Assembly (NCBI RefSeq): GCF_034090345.1
Contig: NZ_JAXDSS010000068.1
Location: forward strand, 1 to 29,466
Length of the DNA stretch: 29,466 nucleotides
Direction of reading: 5' to 3'
Source: Peptoniphilus sp034090345
GTDB lineage: Bacteria > Bacillota > Clostridia > Tissierellales > Peptoniphilaceae
Below are positions 6,997-14,543 of the stretch, piece by piece (within the stretch, counting starts at the first letter, position 1; each line of letters opens with the position of its first letter). The position numbers and the translations under genes are program-made. The notes beneath the pieces were generated by a model. That model saw nothing but the letters and a program-made list of their open reading frames with translations. It did not search any database and was not told the DNA's origin.

Positions 6997-8370
6997 ATGT
7001 TAACAGATACTATAGCTGCTATTTCAACTGCTACGGGGCAAGCCGGAATAGGTATTGTCAGAATGAGCGGGGATGAATCGATTAGAATAGCAGATAAATT
7101 TTTTAGACCAATTTCTAAAAAGACAATTGAAGACAGCAAGAACAGAACTATGATGTACGGACATATCTACGACAGTGAAAAGCTTGTAGATGAAGTTTTA
7201 GTATGTAAAATGCAGGGCCCTCATAGCTACACTCGTGAAGATATTGTTGAAATATACTGTCACGGTGGGATAGTTTCTGTGAGAAAAATTTTAAATTTAT
7301 TGTTATCTGCCGGAGCAAGGCTTGCCGATAGAGGGGAGTTCACTAAGAGAGCTTTCTTAAACGGAAGACTGGACTTATCTCAAGCAGAGGCTGTAATAGA
7401 TGTTATAAATTCTAAGAGTGAAATTTCATACGATATGAGTATTAAGCAACTTGAGGGGAACTTGAGCGGCGCAATAAGATCGATGAAGGAAAAGATAATG
7501 AGAATGACGGCTCTTATAGTTGCAAATATTGATTTTCCGGAAGATGAAATAGATATGGCAAATTATAGAAGACTTGAAGAAGAGGCAATCGATGTGATAG
7601 GGGATATAGATGGATTGCTAGCCAATTCAAACAGAGGACGTCTTATAAGAGACGGCATAAATACCGTAATCTTAGGTAAGCCAAATGTTGGAAAGTCATC
7701 TTTGCTAAATGCCATGTTAAAGGACGAAAGGGCGATAGTTACTGACATTCCTGGAACCACAAGGGATACAATCACAGACTATGTAAATTTAGAGGGAGTG
7801 CTTTTAAAGATAACTGATACTGCGGGCATTCGTGAAACTGATGATGCGGTTGAAAAGATAGGTGTTGATCGTGCAAAGCAGAGCATTGAAGAAAGTGATT
7901 TGATAATTACAATTTTTGATTTATCAAGAGAGCTGGAAAGTGATGATTATGAAATACTGAAGTTAGTTGACGATAAAAAGCACATAATTTTATTGAATAA
8001 AATAGACTTGGATAGAAAAGTTTCTGATAAAGAGCTTAGAGAGTTTTTAGGAGACAGGGAAGCGATAGAGATATCCGTTGAAAGAGACGGAGCTAAGGTG
8101 CTTGAGGACAAGGTTGTTGAGATGTTCTTTGATGGAGAGATAAAGGAAACATCTGATATATATGTAAACAACGTAAGGCATATAGAGTCTTTAAAGGCGG
8201 CCAAGAAGTCTATGGAAGATGCTCTAACGGGAGTAAAAAACGAAGTGTTTATGGATTTAATAGAGGTGGATTTGGAAGATGCAATTTCAAGTCTATCCAA
8301 TATTACAGGAGAAACTACTACAGAAGACGTGCTTGATGTGGTATTTAGTGAATTCTGTATTGGAAAGTAG
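6997..8370 (+). CDS. mnmE: tRNA uridine-5-carboxymethylaminomethyl modification GTPase MnmE
   Basis: A GTPase of 457 residues that acts with MnmG to place the (carboxymethyl)aminomethyl group on wobble U34 of tRNAs. The N-terminal folate-binding domain begins MLTDTIAAISTATGQAGIGIVR. A central helical domain carries EFTKRAFLNGRLDLSQAEAV. The inserted G domain shows G1 GKPNVGKS (about 227), GTTRDT, G3 DTAG (about 274) and G4 NKID (about 334). The C-terminus is the invariant CIGK. ATGs at 6994 and 6997 are both possible; 6997 is preferred because AGGGGG (6985-6990) is then six bases away. First gene of the mnmE-mnmG-rsmG operon, directly after an accessory cassette rather than the rpmH-rnpA-yidC-jag block usual in Bacillota. 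Confidence 0.98.
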   Translation: MLTDTIAAISTATGQAGIGIVRMSGDESIRIADKFFRPISKKTIEDSKNRTMMYGHIYDSEKLVDEVLVCKMQGPHSYTREDIVEIYCHGGIVSVRKILNLLLSAGARLADRGEFTKRAFLNGRLDLSQAEAVIDVINSKSEISYDMSIKQLEGNLSGAIRSMKEKIMRMTALIVANIDFPEDEIDMANYRRLEEEAIDVIGDIDGLLANSNRGRLIRDGINTVILGKPNVGKSSLLNAMLKDERAIVTDIPGTTRDTITDYVNLEGVLLKITDTAGIRETDDAVEKIGVDRAKQSIEESDLIITIFDLSRELESDDYEILKLVDDKKHIILLNKIDLDRKVSDKELREFLGDREAIEISVERDGAKVLEDKVVEMFFDGEIKETSDIYVNNVRHIESLKAAKKSMEDALTGVKNEVFMDLIEVDLEDAISSLSNITGETTTEDVLDVVFSEFCIGK

Positions 8371-8375
8371 GTATT

Positions 8376-10286
8376 ATGGAAAAAGTTAAAAGATATGAAG
8401 CCGGAAGCTATGATGTAGTGGTCATAGGCGGAGGGCATGCCGGCTGTGAGGCGGCTCTTGCTTCAGCTAGAATCGGCAAGGATACGTTGATGTTGGTATT
8501 AAATTTAGATTCCATTGCAGCTATGAGTTGTAATCCGAATGTCGGAGGAACCGGCAAGGGACATTTAGTAAGAGAAGTTGACGCCTTGGGCGGTCAAATG
8601 GCAAAAGTAATAGACGCAACTTATATTCAGTCGAGGATGTTAAACACATCAAAGGGACCGGCAGTACACTCTCTAAGGGCACAAGCGGACAAGAGAGCGT
8701 ACCATGATGAGATGAAGAGAGTCATCGAAAATCAAGACAACTTGAGCCTTAAAGAAAATGAAGCTGTGGAACTTTTAATTGAAGACAAAAAAGTTACCGG
8801 GGTTGTAACTCACACCGGAGCAATATACAGAGCAAAGGCAATTGTTGTTGCAACGGGAACTTATCTTCACGGCAGAATTCATATTGGAGAGTTAAACTAC
8901 GCCTCAGGTCCGCAAGGCTTTAAACCGGCAAATGAACTTACTTCTTCACTAGAGGCAAATGGACTTGAAATAATAAGATTGAAAACCGGAACACCGGCAA
9001 GGGTTAACAGAAGAAGTATAGATTTTTCCAATATGCAAGTTCAAAAGGGAGATTCTAAGGTTGTTCCTTTTTCTTTTGAAAATTTTGGAAAAGATTTTAG
9101 CAAAAAGCAAGAAGATTGCTATTTGACTTATACTACAGAGAGATGTCATGAGATAATCAGAGAGAACATCGGGCGTTCAGCACTATCTCTTGGGAATATA
9201 GAGGGTGTTGGGCCTAGATATTGTCCTTCTATTGAAGATAAGGTTACAAGATTTTCAGATAAGCCTTCGCACCAGGTGTTCATAGAGCCGGAAGGGCTTA
9301 CGACTGATGAAATGTATATTCAAGGGGTTTCATCGTCTCTACCTGAAGATGTTCAAAATGAATTCTACAAGGAGATTATAGGTCTTGAAAACTGTGAGAT
9401 TATGAGACCGGCTTATGCGATAGAGTATGATGCAATAAATGCAATGGCATTAAAGAGATCTCTTGAACACATGGAGATAGAGGGGCTTTTCTTTGCGGGA
9501 CAGATAAACGGCTCGTCAGGATATGAAGAGGCGGCGGCACAAGGAATAGTTGCCGGAATAAATGCAGCTTTAAAGGTTGCCGGAAAAGACGCAATGGTAT
9601 TGGATAGGTCGGAAGCATATATTGGAGTATTAATTGACGATATTGTAACTAAGGGAACGAGAGAGCCTTATAGAATGATGACTGCAAGAGCGGAATACAG
9701 ATTGACTCTTAGACAAGATAATGCGGATTTAAGACTTACACCAAGGGGATATGAAGTAGGACTTATAAAAGAAGATAGATACCAAAGATTTTTATCACGT
9801 AAAGAGGCAATAGAAAAAGAGCTTGAAAGAATTGAGAGCATAAAGATAAATCCAAACGAGGAAAACAATAGAAAAGTTCAAGAGCTTAGTTCTACACCAC
9901 TTGTAAATACGGTTACTTTGAAAGAACTGTTGAGAAGACCTGAGTTGAATTATGAAAAATTAAAAGTGTTTGATTCAGATAGACCTGAGTTGACAGATGA
10001 TGTAACTGAACAAGTTGAAATAGAAACTAAATATGAAGGATATATCACTAAGCAACAACAACAGATAAATCAGTTCAAAAAGTTGGAAAGTAAAAAGTTG
10101 GAGCAAGACTTTGACTATACAAAGGTAAACGGGTTAAGACTTGAGGCAGTTGAAAAACTTAGCAGAATCAAGCCTGAGTCCATAGGTCAAGCTTCAAGAA
10201 TAACGGGTGTTTCACCGGCAGATATAAATGTGTTGTTGATTCATTTGGAACTTAGGAGAAGAGATGCTGAAAGACAGACTAATTGA
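8376..10286 (+). CDS. mnmG: tRNA uridine-5-carboxymethylaminomethyl modification enzyme MnmG (GidA)
   Basis: The FAD-dependent partner of MnmE, 636 residues, normal length. The N-terminal dinucleotide-binding motif is VVVIGGGHAGCEAALASARIG (residues about 13-33). SCNPNVGGTGKGHLVREVDALGG follows, with the conserved active-site cysteine, then FIEPEGLTTDEMYIQGVSSSLPEDVQ and the NAD-binding and FAD-contacting segment LFFAGQINGSSGYEEAAAQG. The C-terminal helical MnmE-interaction domain ends GLRLEAVEKLSRIKPESIGQASRITGVSPADI. The gene starts five bases after the mnmE stop. Its 3' end overlaps rsmG by 23 bp, so the three genes form one tightly coupled operon. Confidence 0.98.
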   Translation: MEKVKRYEAGSYDVVVIGGGHAGCEAALASARIGKDTLMLVLNLDSIAAMSCNPNVGGTGKGHLVREVDALGGQMAKVIDATYIQSRMLNTSKGPAVHSLRAQADKRAYHDEMKRVIENQDNLSLKENEAVELLIEDKKVTGVVTHTGAIYRAKAIVVATGTYLHGRIHIGELNYASGPQGFKPANELTSSLEANGLEIIRLKTGTPARVNRRSIDFSNMQVQKGDSKVVPFSFENFGKDFSKKQEDCYLTYTTERCHEIIRENIGRSALSLGNIEGVGPRYCPSIEDKVTRFSDKPSHQVFIEPEGLTTDEMYIQGVSSSLPEDVQNEFYKEIIGLENCEIMRPAYAIEYDAINAMALKRSLEHMEIEGLFFAGQINGSSGYEEAAAQGIVAGINAALKVAGKDAMVLDRSEAYIGVLIDDIVTKGTREPYRMMTARAEYRLTLRQDNADLRLTPRGYEVGLIKEDRYQRFLSRKEAIEKELERIESIKINPNEENNRKVQELSSTPLVNTVTLKELLRRPELNYEKLKVFDSDRPELTDDVTEQVEIETKYEGYITKQQQQINQFKKLESKKLEQDFDYTKVNGLRLEAVEKLSRIKPESIGQASRITGVSPADINVLLIHLELRRRDAERQTN

Positions 10287-10953
10287 TTTCAATCTGGAAA
10301 CTTCAAAAGTAGAGCAGCTTGAAAAGTACAAAGAAATGCTATTGGAAAAAAATAAGGTAATGAATTTGACTGCCATAACTGATTCTGATGAAGTTGATGT
10401 TAAACACTTTCTGGACTCGCTATCAATAGCAAAGACGGAGTATTTAAAAGCAGGGAAGACCTTATTAGACGTGGGAACCGGAGCGGGGTTTCCCGGACTT
10501 CCACTCAAAATTTATAATCCGGAAATTGAAGTGACGCTACTTGACTCTCTAAACAAGAGAATTGTTTTTTTAAGAGAAGTAATAGGAGAACTTGGATTAG
10601 AGGGCATAGAGGCAATCCATGGAAGGGCGGAAGAAGCCGCAAGGGGAGAGCTCAGAGAATCATTTGACATAGTTACATCAAGAGCCGTGGCAAATATGAG
10701 GACACTACTCGAATATGATTTGCCTTTTGTAAAAGTTGGAGGACATTTGATTTGCATGAAAGGCCCTGAACACAAAGAAGAATTGAAAGAGTCTAAGAAT
10801 GCACTTTCAATTTTAGGCGGAAAACTGAAGGAGATTATCGAAGTTAAATTGCCGAAAGATATAACTCACTACCTAGTAGTTATAGAAAAGGTGAACTCAA
10901 CAAAAGATAAGTATCCAAGAGCCGGAGGCAAACCAAAATCACAGCCACTATAA
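10264..10953 (+). CDS. rsmG: 16S rRNA (guanine527-N7)-methyltransferase RsmG (GidB)
   Basis: A SAM-dependent methyltransferase of 229 residues that makes m7G527 in the 16S rRNA decoding region. Visible motifs are NLTAITDSDEVDVKHFLDSL, the SAM-binding loop LLDVGTGAGFPGLPL (about residues 67-81), LLDSLNKRIVFLREV, and DIVTSRAVANMRTLLEYDLPFVKVGGHLICMKG. The last includes the catalytic-region SRAVA, and the protein ends in a basic PRAGGKPKSQPL tail. It starts inside the 3' end of mnmG behind AGGAGA. A terminator whose stem begins at the stop codon closes the operon. Confidence 0.97.
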   Translation: MLKDRLIDFNLETSKVEQLEKYKEMLLEKNKVMNLTAITDSDEVDVKHFLDSLSIAKTEYLKAGKTLLDVGTGAGFPGLPLKIYNPEIEVTLLDSLNKRIVFLREVIGELGLEGIEAIHGRAEEAARGELRESFDIVTSRAVANMRTLLEYDLPFVKVGGHLICMKGPEHKEELKESKNALSILGGKLKEIIEVKLPKDITHYLVVIEKVNSTKDKYPRAGGKPKSQPL

Positions 10954-10976
10954 GCACTGAGATATCAGTGCTTTTT
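10953..10976 (+). terminator. Terminator of mnmE-mnmG-rsmG
   Basis: AGCACTGA (10953-10960), loop GATA, TCAGTGCT, then a T5 tract. An 8-bp perfect stem starts at the last base of the rsmG stop codon. Confidence 0.85.
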
Positions 10977-11019
10977 GTATGCAGAAAACTTTAAAACGTG
11001 AGAGCTGTAAAAAGGAAAA

Positions 11020-11112
11020 TAAAAATGCTCCACGTGGAGCATTTTGCCACCAAAGCATTGCAAACACTGGACTTCATTTTTAAAAAAGCAAAAAAATGAC
11101 TCGAAAAATAAA
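11020..11112 (+). repeat. parS-bearing direct repeat, copy 1
   Basis: A ~93-bp unit repeated at 11214-11306, 194 bp away. Both copies begin with the parS-like palindrome, then TTTTGCC, then an identical AAAGCATTGCAAACAC, and end with a similar A-rich tail finishing AAAAAATAAAT-like. The repetition of flanking sequence as well as the palindrome points to a segmental duplication. Confidence 0.75.
11022..11045. promoter_or_regulatory. parS centromere-like site 1
   Basis: The 16-bp core TGCTCCACGTGGAGCA (11026-11041) is a perfect palindrome and extends with AAAA/TTTT to 24 bp. It differs from the Bacillus-type parS TGTTCCACGTGGAACA by one symmetric pair of substitutions, and the CACGTG centre is intact. 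It lies ~400 bp upstream of parA-parB, where ParB should nucleate and spread. Part of the 10977-11448 intergenic region. Confidence 0.85.
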
Positions 11113-11213
11113 TAGAGCATGAGGAGAATAAAAACAAAATAGAAATTAAAAATAATTTTGATAAGAGGTGATAAAAAAATAAATGAGAGAAATTAAAAAA
11201 TATAAGTTGAATT

Positions 11214-11306
11214 TAAAAATGCTCCACGTGGCGCATTTTGCCTCTAAAGCATTGCAAACACGGGGTTTGAATTTTAAAAACAGCAAAAATTGAACTAAAA
11301 AATAAA
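11214..11306 (+). repeat. parS-bearing direct repeat, copy 2
   Basis: Second copy of the unit at 11020-11112. It keeps the AAAGCATTGCAAACAC block exactly, while the palindrome and A-rich tail have drifted slightly. Between the copies (11113-11213) the sequence is AT-rich with no further feature seen. Confidence 0.75.
11216..11239. promoter_or_regulatory. parS centromere-like site 2 (one arm base changed)
   Basis: TGCTCCACGTGGCGCA (11220-11235) is site 1 with a single A-to-C change that breaks one outer base pair. The flanking AAAA/TTTT is retained. The CACGTG core that ParB contacts most is intact. Confidence 0.75.
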
Positions 11307-11336
11307 TTCTAAATAATATTTATTGGTGTGAATTGC

Positions 11337-11364
11337 TTGAAAAGTTTTTAAAGCAATATATAAT
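11337..11364 (+). promoter_or_regulatory. Promoter of parA-parB
   Basis: TTGAAA (11337-11342), a 16-nt spacer, then a consensus TATAAT (11359-11364). A weaker alternative is TTGCAA (11387-11392), 17 nt, TAATAA (11410-11415). Both lie 100-210 bp downstream of the parS sites, so ParB spreading could reach them. Confidence 0.55.
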
Positions 11365-11448
11365 TAATTATAGGAAATAAATTTTGTTGCAAAGATGACA
11401 AAAATTTTCTAATAAATAATTGTAATAGATGGAAATTATGGAGGGAAA

Positions 11449-12201
11449 ATGGCTAAGGTCATAAGTGTTTTTAATCAAAAAGGTGGAGTTGGAAAGACTA
11501 CCACAGTTATAAATCTCTCAGCTGCAATAGCGAGAAAAAAGAAAAAGGTATTAGTTATAGATATTGACCCACAAGCTAATGCAACCTCAGGTCTGGGACT
11601 TGGAGGAAGTGAAGGGAAAAACATATATGATCTTCTTGATTCGGGAGAGGTTGAAATACTGCACTCTTCAACGAAAGGATTGGATTTAATAGCATCAAGC
11701 CCTGATTTAGCCGGAATTGAGCTTGAAATATCTAAAAGAGATAACTGGCAATATATTTTAAAAGTAACTCTTGAAGATATAAAGGGAGATTATGATTATA
11801 TTTTTATAGATTCTCCTCCGTCATTGGGAGTTCTTTCAATGCTTTCTCTTGTAGCTTCCGATTCTATATTTATTCCGGTTCAAAGTGAATACTATGCTCT
11901 TGAAGGAGTTGGACAACTAATGAATACAATTTCTATGGTAAAGGAGAATTTTAACCCTGATTTGACCATAGAAGGTGTAGTTATGTGTATGTATGACAGT
12001 AGGACTAAGCTTTCTACACAGGTTAAAGATGAAGTCAAAAAATATTTCAAAGAAAAAGTATATAACACAACAATTCCAAGAAATATAAGGTTGGCTGAAG
12101 CACCAAGTTTTGGAGCGCATATTTTCGACTATGATAATATTTCAAAAGGTGCTTGGTCGTATAGAAAGTTAGCCAAAGAGTTTTTGAACAATCAGGAGTA
12201 G
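11449..12201 (+). CDS. parA: Chromosome-partitioning ATPase ParA (Soj)
   Basis: A 250-residue ParA/MinD-type ATPase. The deviant Walker A motif KGGVGKTT is at residues 11-18, with the signature lysine K11 and P-loop K16. The A' motif is LVIDIDPQANATSGLG and Walker B is YIFIDSPPSLGVLS. The C-terminal LAEAPSFGAHIFDY with SKGAWSYRKLAKEF is typical of Soj. It lacks the N-terminal helix-turn-helix of plasmid ParA proteins, so it is the chromosomal type. It cycles between nucleoid-bound dimers and monomers under ParB stimulation. TGGAGGG precedes the ATG, and parB follows after 5 bp. Confidence 0.97.
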   Translation: MAKVISVFNQKGGVGKTTTVINLSAAIARKKKKVLVIDIDPQANATSGLGLGGSEGKNIYDLLDSGEVEILHSSTKGLDLIASSPDLAGIELEISKRDNWQYILKVTLEDIKGDYDYIFIDSPPSLGVLSMLSLVASDSIFIPVQSEYYALEGVGQLMNTISMVKENFNPDLTIEGVVMCMYDSRTKLSTQVKDEVKKYFKEKVYNTTIPRNIRLAEAPSFGAHIFDYDNISKGAWSYRKLAKEFLNNQE

Positions 12202-12206
12202 TATAG

Positions 12207-13055
12207 ATGAAAAAAGGTGGATTAGGTAGAGGATTAAATAATTTTCTAAAAGATACTGATGAAGTAGCGAAGATTTTAAATGAAGAAAGTAAAACCGGGG
12301 TTACTAAAATTCAAATTAGTAAAATAAAGCCCAATGAAAAACAGGCGAGAAAGTTGTTTAATGAAGAAAAATTAAAAGAGCTTGCTGAATCTATAGAGGA
12401 ATTTGGTATAATTCAACCGTTGATATTAAAAGAAAATGGCGAAAAATACCAAATAATTGCCGGGGAGCGTAGATATAGAGCAGCTAAACTTGCAGGGCTG
12501 GAAGAAGTTCCGGCAATCATTAAAAATATAACGGAAGAAGAAGCTGATAAAATTTCTTTGATTGAAAATGTGCAAAGAGTTGACTTAAACCCAATCGAAG
12601 AAGCTTTGGGATATAAATCGGTAATGAAAGAGTACAATATAACTCAAGAAGAGCTTTCAGATGCGATAGGAAAGAGTAGACAGTACATAGGAAACACTGT
12701 CAGACTATTAAAGCTTGAACCAAGAGTAGTTGAGTTTTTACAAAAGGGTTTGTTGTCGCCGTCTCACGGAAAACTTTTGTTGACTATAAAAGACCCTAAG
12801 CAACAATACAGAGAAGCAAAGAGAATAGTTAAACTTGGAAATACGGTAAAAGAGACAACTCTATTGTTCTCAAGACCTCCTGAAAAGACAAAGAATATCT
12901 TTTTAGATGATGCACGAAGAAGCTTAGAAGATGCACTTGGAACAAAAGTTGAATTTAAAGGTAAGGGAAAAAACAAGAAGATTGTAATAGAGTACTATTC
13001 AGAAGAAGATCTTGAGAGGATTTGTGAGAAGATACTCGGAAGTGAGGAAGAATGA
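12207..13055 (+). CDS. parB: Chromosome-partitioning protein ParB (Spo0J)
   Basis: A 282-residue ParB/Spo0J CTPase and parS-binding clamp. It begins KKGGLGRGLNNFL, the ParA-stimulating N-terminus. The CTP-binding domain includes IKPNEKQARKLFNEEKLKELAESI and GERRYRAAKLAG, then LIENVQRVDLNPIEEA. The helix-turn-helix TQEELSDAIGKSRQYIGNTVRLLKL reads parS. The C-terminal dimerisation part ends ERICEKILG. Partner of parA immediately upstream (GGAG inside the parA 3' end serves as its ribosome binding site). Its presumed targets are the palindromes at 11026-11041 and 11220-11235. No noc paralog is present between rsmG and parA, unlike Bacillus. Confidence 0.97.
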   Translation: MKKGGLGRGLNNFLKDTDEVAKILNEESKTGVTKIQISKIKPNEKQARKLFNEEKLKELAESIEEFGIIQPLILKENGEKYQIIAGERRYRAAKLAGLEEVPAIIKNITEEEADKISLIENVQRVDLNPIEEALGYKSVMKEYNITQEELSDAIGKSRQYIGNTVRLLKLEPRVVEFLQKGLLSPSHGKLLLTIKDPKQQYREAKRIVKLGNTVKETTLLFSRPPEKTKNIFLDDARRSLEDALGTKVEFKGKGKNKKIVIEYYSEEDLERICEKILGSEEE

Positions 13056-13933
13056 GATATTTAAATATGTATCTTGTAAATGCATTTACAGATAGAACCT
13101 TTGATGGCAACCCGACGGGAGTTGTAGTTGGCTCAAAGAATTTAAATGATGAAGAAATGCAGAAAATAGCAAGAGATTTGAGAATGTCTGAAACTGTCTT
13201 TATAGATAGACTTGATGTGGGAGTGTACAAAACCAGATTCTTTACACCTCACGAGGAAATATCATTGTGTGGGCACGCCACTATTGCCACTTTTTACGCA
13301 CTGTGCAAGCACAACTACATATTGCCGATAGAAGACGGAATAAAAAAAGTTGTGCAACACACCAAATCAGGCAAAGTTTATGTGGATTTAGAATATAGGA
13401 ATGAAGAAATTCAAAATGTGTATATCTTATTGGATGGAGTTATCAACAAGAGGATAAGTTCTGACGAAGAAATAATTAATGCACTGGGGACAACCAAAGA
13501 CAAGCTTGGAATTGGGGATAAGTTTTATGCTCCGGCAAAGGTGAAGACCGGGTTACAAGATATAGTTGTACCGGTAAAAGATATTGAAACTCTATATTCA
13601 ATAGAGCCTAAATTTGAAGAGATTTTAAAAATATCTGAAAGAGATGAAGCAATTAGCGTTGAAGTGTTTACAGTGGTGGACGGCAATCAAATCGTGCAGA
13701 GAACATTTTCATCGAGCATAGGAATAGATGAAGAAGCCGGTTCAGCGACATCTACAGGAGCAACACTCTTGTATCTAAATAAAAACACAGATTTAAACTT
13801 TACGAATATAAAGTCAACTCAAGGAGCCTGCTTGGGAAGAGAGTCAAAACTTTCAGCCGAGATGATAGGAGAAGACAGAGTTAGAGTTGGCGGAAAAGCA
13901 TTTGTATTTATGGAAGGTGTCCTTCATATATAG
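13052..13933 (+). CDS. PhzF family isomerase/epimerase
   Basis: A 293-residue member of the PhzF/diaminopimelate-epimerase-like fold. The N-terminal motif DGNPTGVVVG is followed by MSETVF with the catalytic glutamate at E47, and RFFTPHEEISLCGHATIATFYAL. The second half-domain carries GIDEEAGSATSTGAT, the usual substrate-binding loop. Length is normal. Substrates of non-phenazine members are mostly unknown, so the role here is open. Start ATG overlaps the parB stop by four bases (ATGA) with GTGAGG upstream, so it is translated from the parAB transcript. Its place directly behind parB is unexpected for a metabolic enzyme. Confidence 0.92.
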   Translation: MRYLNMYLVNAFTDRTFDGNPTGVVVGSKNLNDEEMQKIARDLRMSETVFIDRLDVGVYKTRFFTPHEEISLCGHATIATFYALCKHNYILPIEDGIKKVVQHTKSGKVYVDLEYRNEEIQNVYILLDGVINKRISSDEEIINALGTTKDKLGIGDKFYAPAKVKTGLQDIVVPVKDIETLYSIEPKFEEILKISERDEAISVEVFTVVDGNQIVQRTFSSSIGIDEEAGSATSTGATLLYLNKNTDLNFTNIKSTQGACLGRESKLSAEMIGEDRVRVGGKAFVFMEGVLHI

Positions 13934-13944
13934 AAAGGGAAGTA

Positions 13945-14370
13945 ATGTCGAGAAGAGAGAGGAAAAAAAATAACAATAAAAAGATGAATCAAGTGTTGAT
14001 ATCTACATTCTTTTTAATATTGCTCTTAATATCATACAATGTGTTGGCGGAGAGAAATAAGGTCATACACTTAGAACTTGGAAATACATCTTATGTAGAA
14101 CTTTTGAAATATGAAAATTCAAGCATGAAGACCATAACCGACAGAGTTGTAATCAGAGATATACTGCTAATGATAAATGATTTAGGAGCTAAAGAAGTTG
14201 AGATGACAACAAGTCCGGTGAGCGAGAAGTTTATCAATATATATGACAAAAGTTATAAAAAGACAATGGTTATAAAGTCGGGAAAATATATAAAAATTGA
14301 AAATAAATGGTATCTTTTAGATGATAGGAGCGCAAACAGCTTTGAAAAGATATTCAATAAATATAACTAA
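13945..14370 (+). CDS. Small membrane-anchored protein of unknown function
   Basis: A 141-residue protein. The very basic N-terminus (SRRERKKNNNKK) is followed by one hydrophobic segment (about 17-35) and an extracellular domain of ~105 residues. That domain reads as alternating beta strands ending YIKIENKWYLLDDRSANSFEKIF. The topology is N-in with a single anchor. It sits 11 bases after the PhzF gene behind AAAGGGAAG, as the last gene of the parA operon before a terminator. No cysteines and no enzymatic motif. I do not recognise the family. Confidence 0.8.
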   Translation: MSRRERKKNNNKKMNQVLISTFFLILLLISYNVLAERNKVIHLELGNTSYVELLKYENSSMKTITDRVVIRDILLMINDLGAKEVEMTTSPVSEKFINIYDKSYKKTMVIKSGKYIKIENKWYLLDDRSANSFEKIFNKYN

Positions 14371-14395
14371 AGCAGACAGAAATGTCTGCTTTTTT
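14371..14395 (+). terminator. Terminator of the parA-parB-phzF operon
   Basis: AGCAGACA (14371-14378), loop GAAA, TGTCTGCT, then T5. The stem starts right after the stop of the preceding gene. Its 3' half is nearly identical to the terminator at 15526-15557. Confidence 0.88.
14378..14394 (+). repeat. 17-bp direct repeat flanking cassette 2, left copy
   Basis: AGAAATGTCTGCTTTTT, identical to 15541-15557. It is the distal half of the terminator that closes the parA operon. The two copies bracket the promoter and both genes of cassette 2. Confidence 0.8.
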
Positions 14396-14456
14396 GTTAA
14401 AGTATGTTTAAAAATAAAAAAGATGGGTAGAGGTATCGTAGATAGCGTTAGCATAT

Positions 14457-14527
14457 AATTCATGAATTGATTGTCATTTTCGCGAAATGATGTAAGATTG
14501 GTATTATTAGTCATGAAATGTACATTT
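14457..14527 (+). promoter_or_regulatory. Promoter and palindromes upstream of cassette 2
   Basis: TATTAT (14502-14507) preceded by TGG is an extended -10; no good -35 is seen. Three palindromes surround it: AATTCATGAATT (14457-14468); TCATTT / AAATGA (14474-14490, centre TCGCG) covering the -35 position; and AAATGTACATTT (14516-14527) just past the expected start site. A dedicated regulator is plausible. AAGGAGG follows before the ATG at 14544. Confidence 0.5.
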
Positions 14528-14543
14528 ATGAAGGAGGATAAAA

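Noticed and set aside
7947..8438. Minus-strand open frame of 163 codons across the mnmE/mnmG junction
   Set aside because: It is antisense to two certain genes, extremely Ser-rich, and lacks a ribosome binding site. A shadow.
11022..11045. The 24-bp palindrome read as a terminator (stem followed by TTTT)
   Set aside because: A CACGTG-centred palindrome repeated upstream of parA-parB is better explained as parS. The rsmG operon already ends at a standard terminator at 10953-10976.
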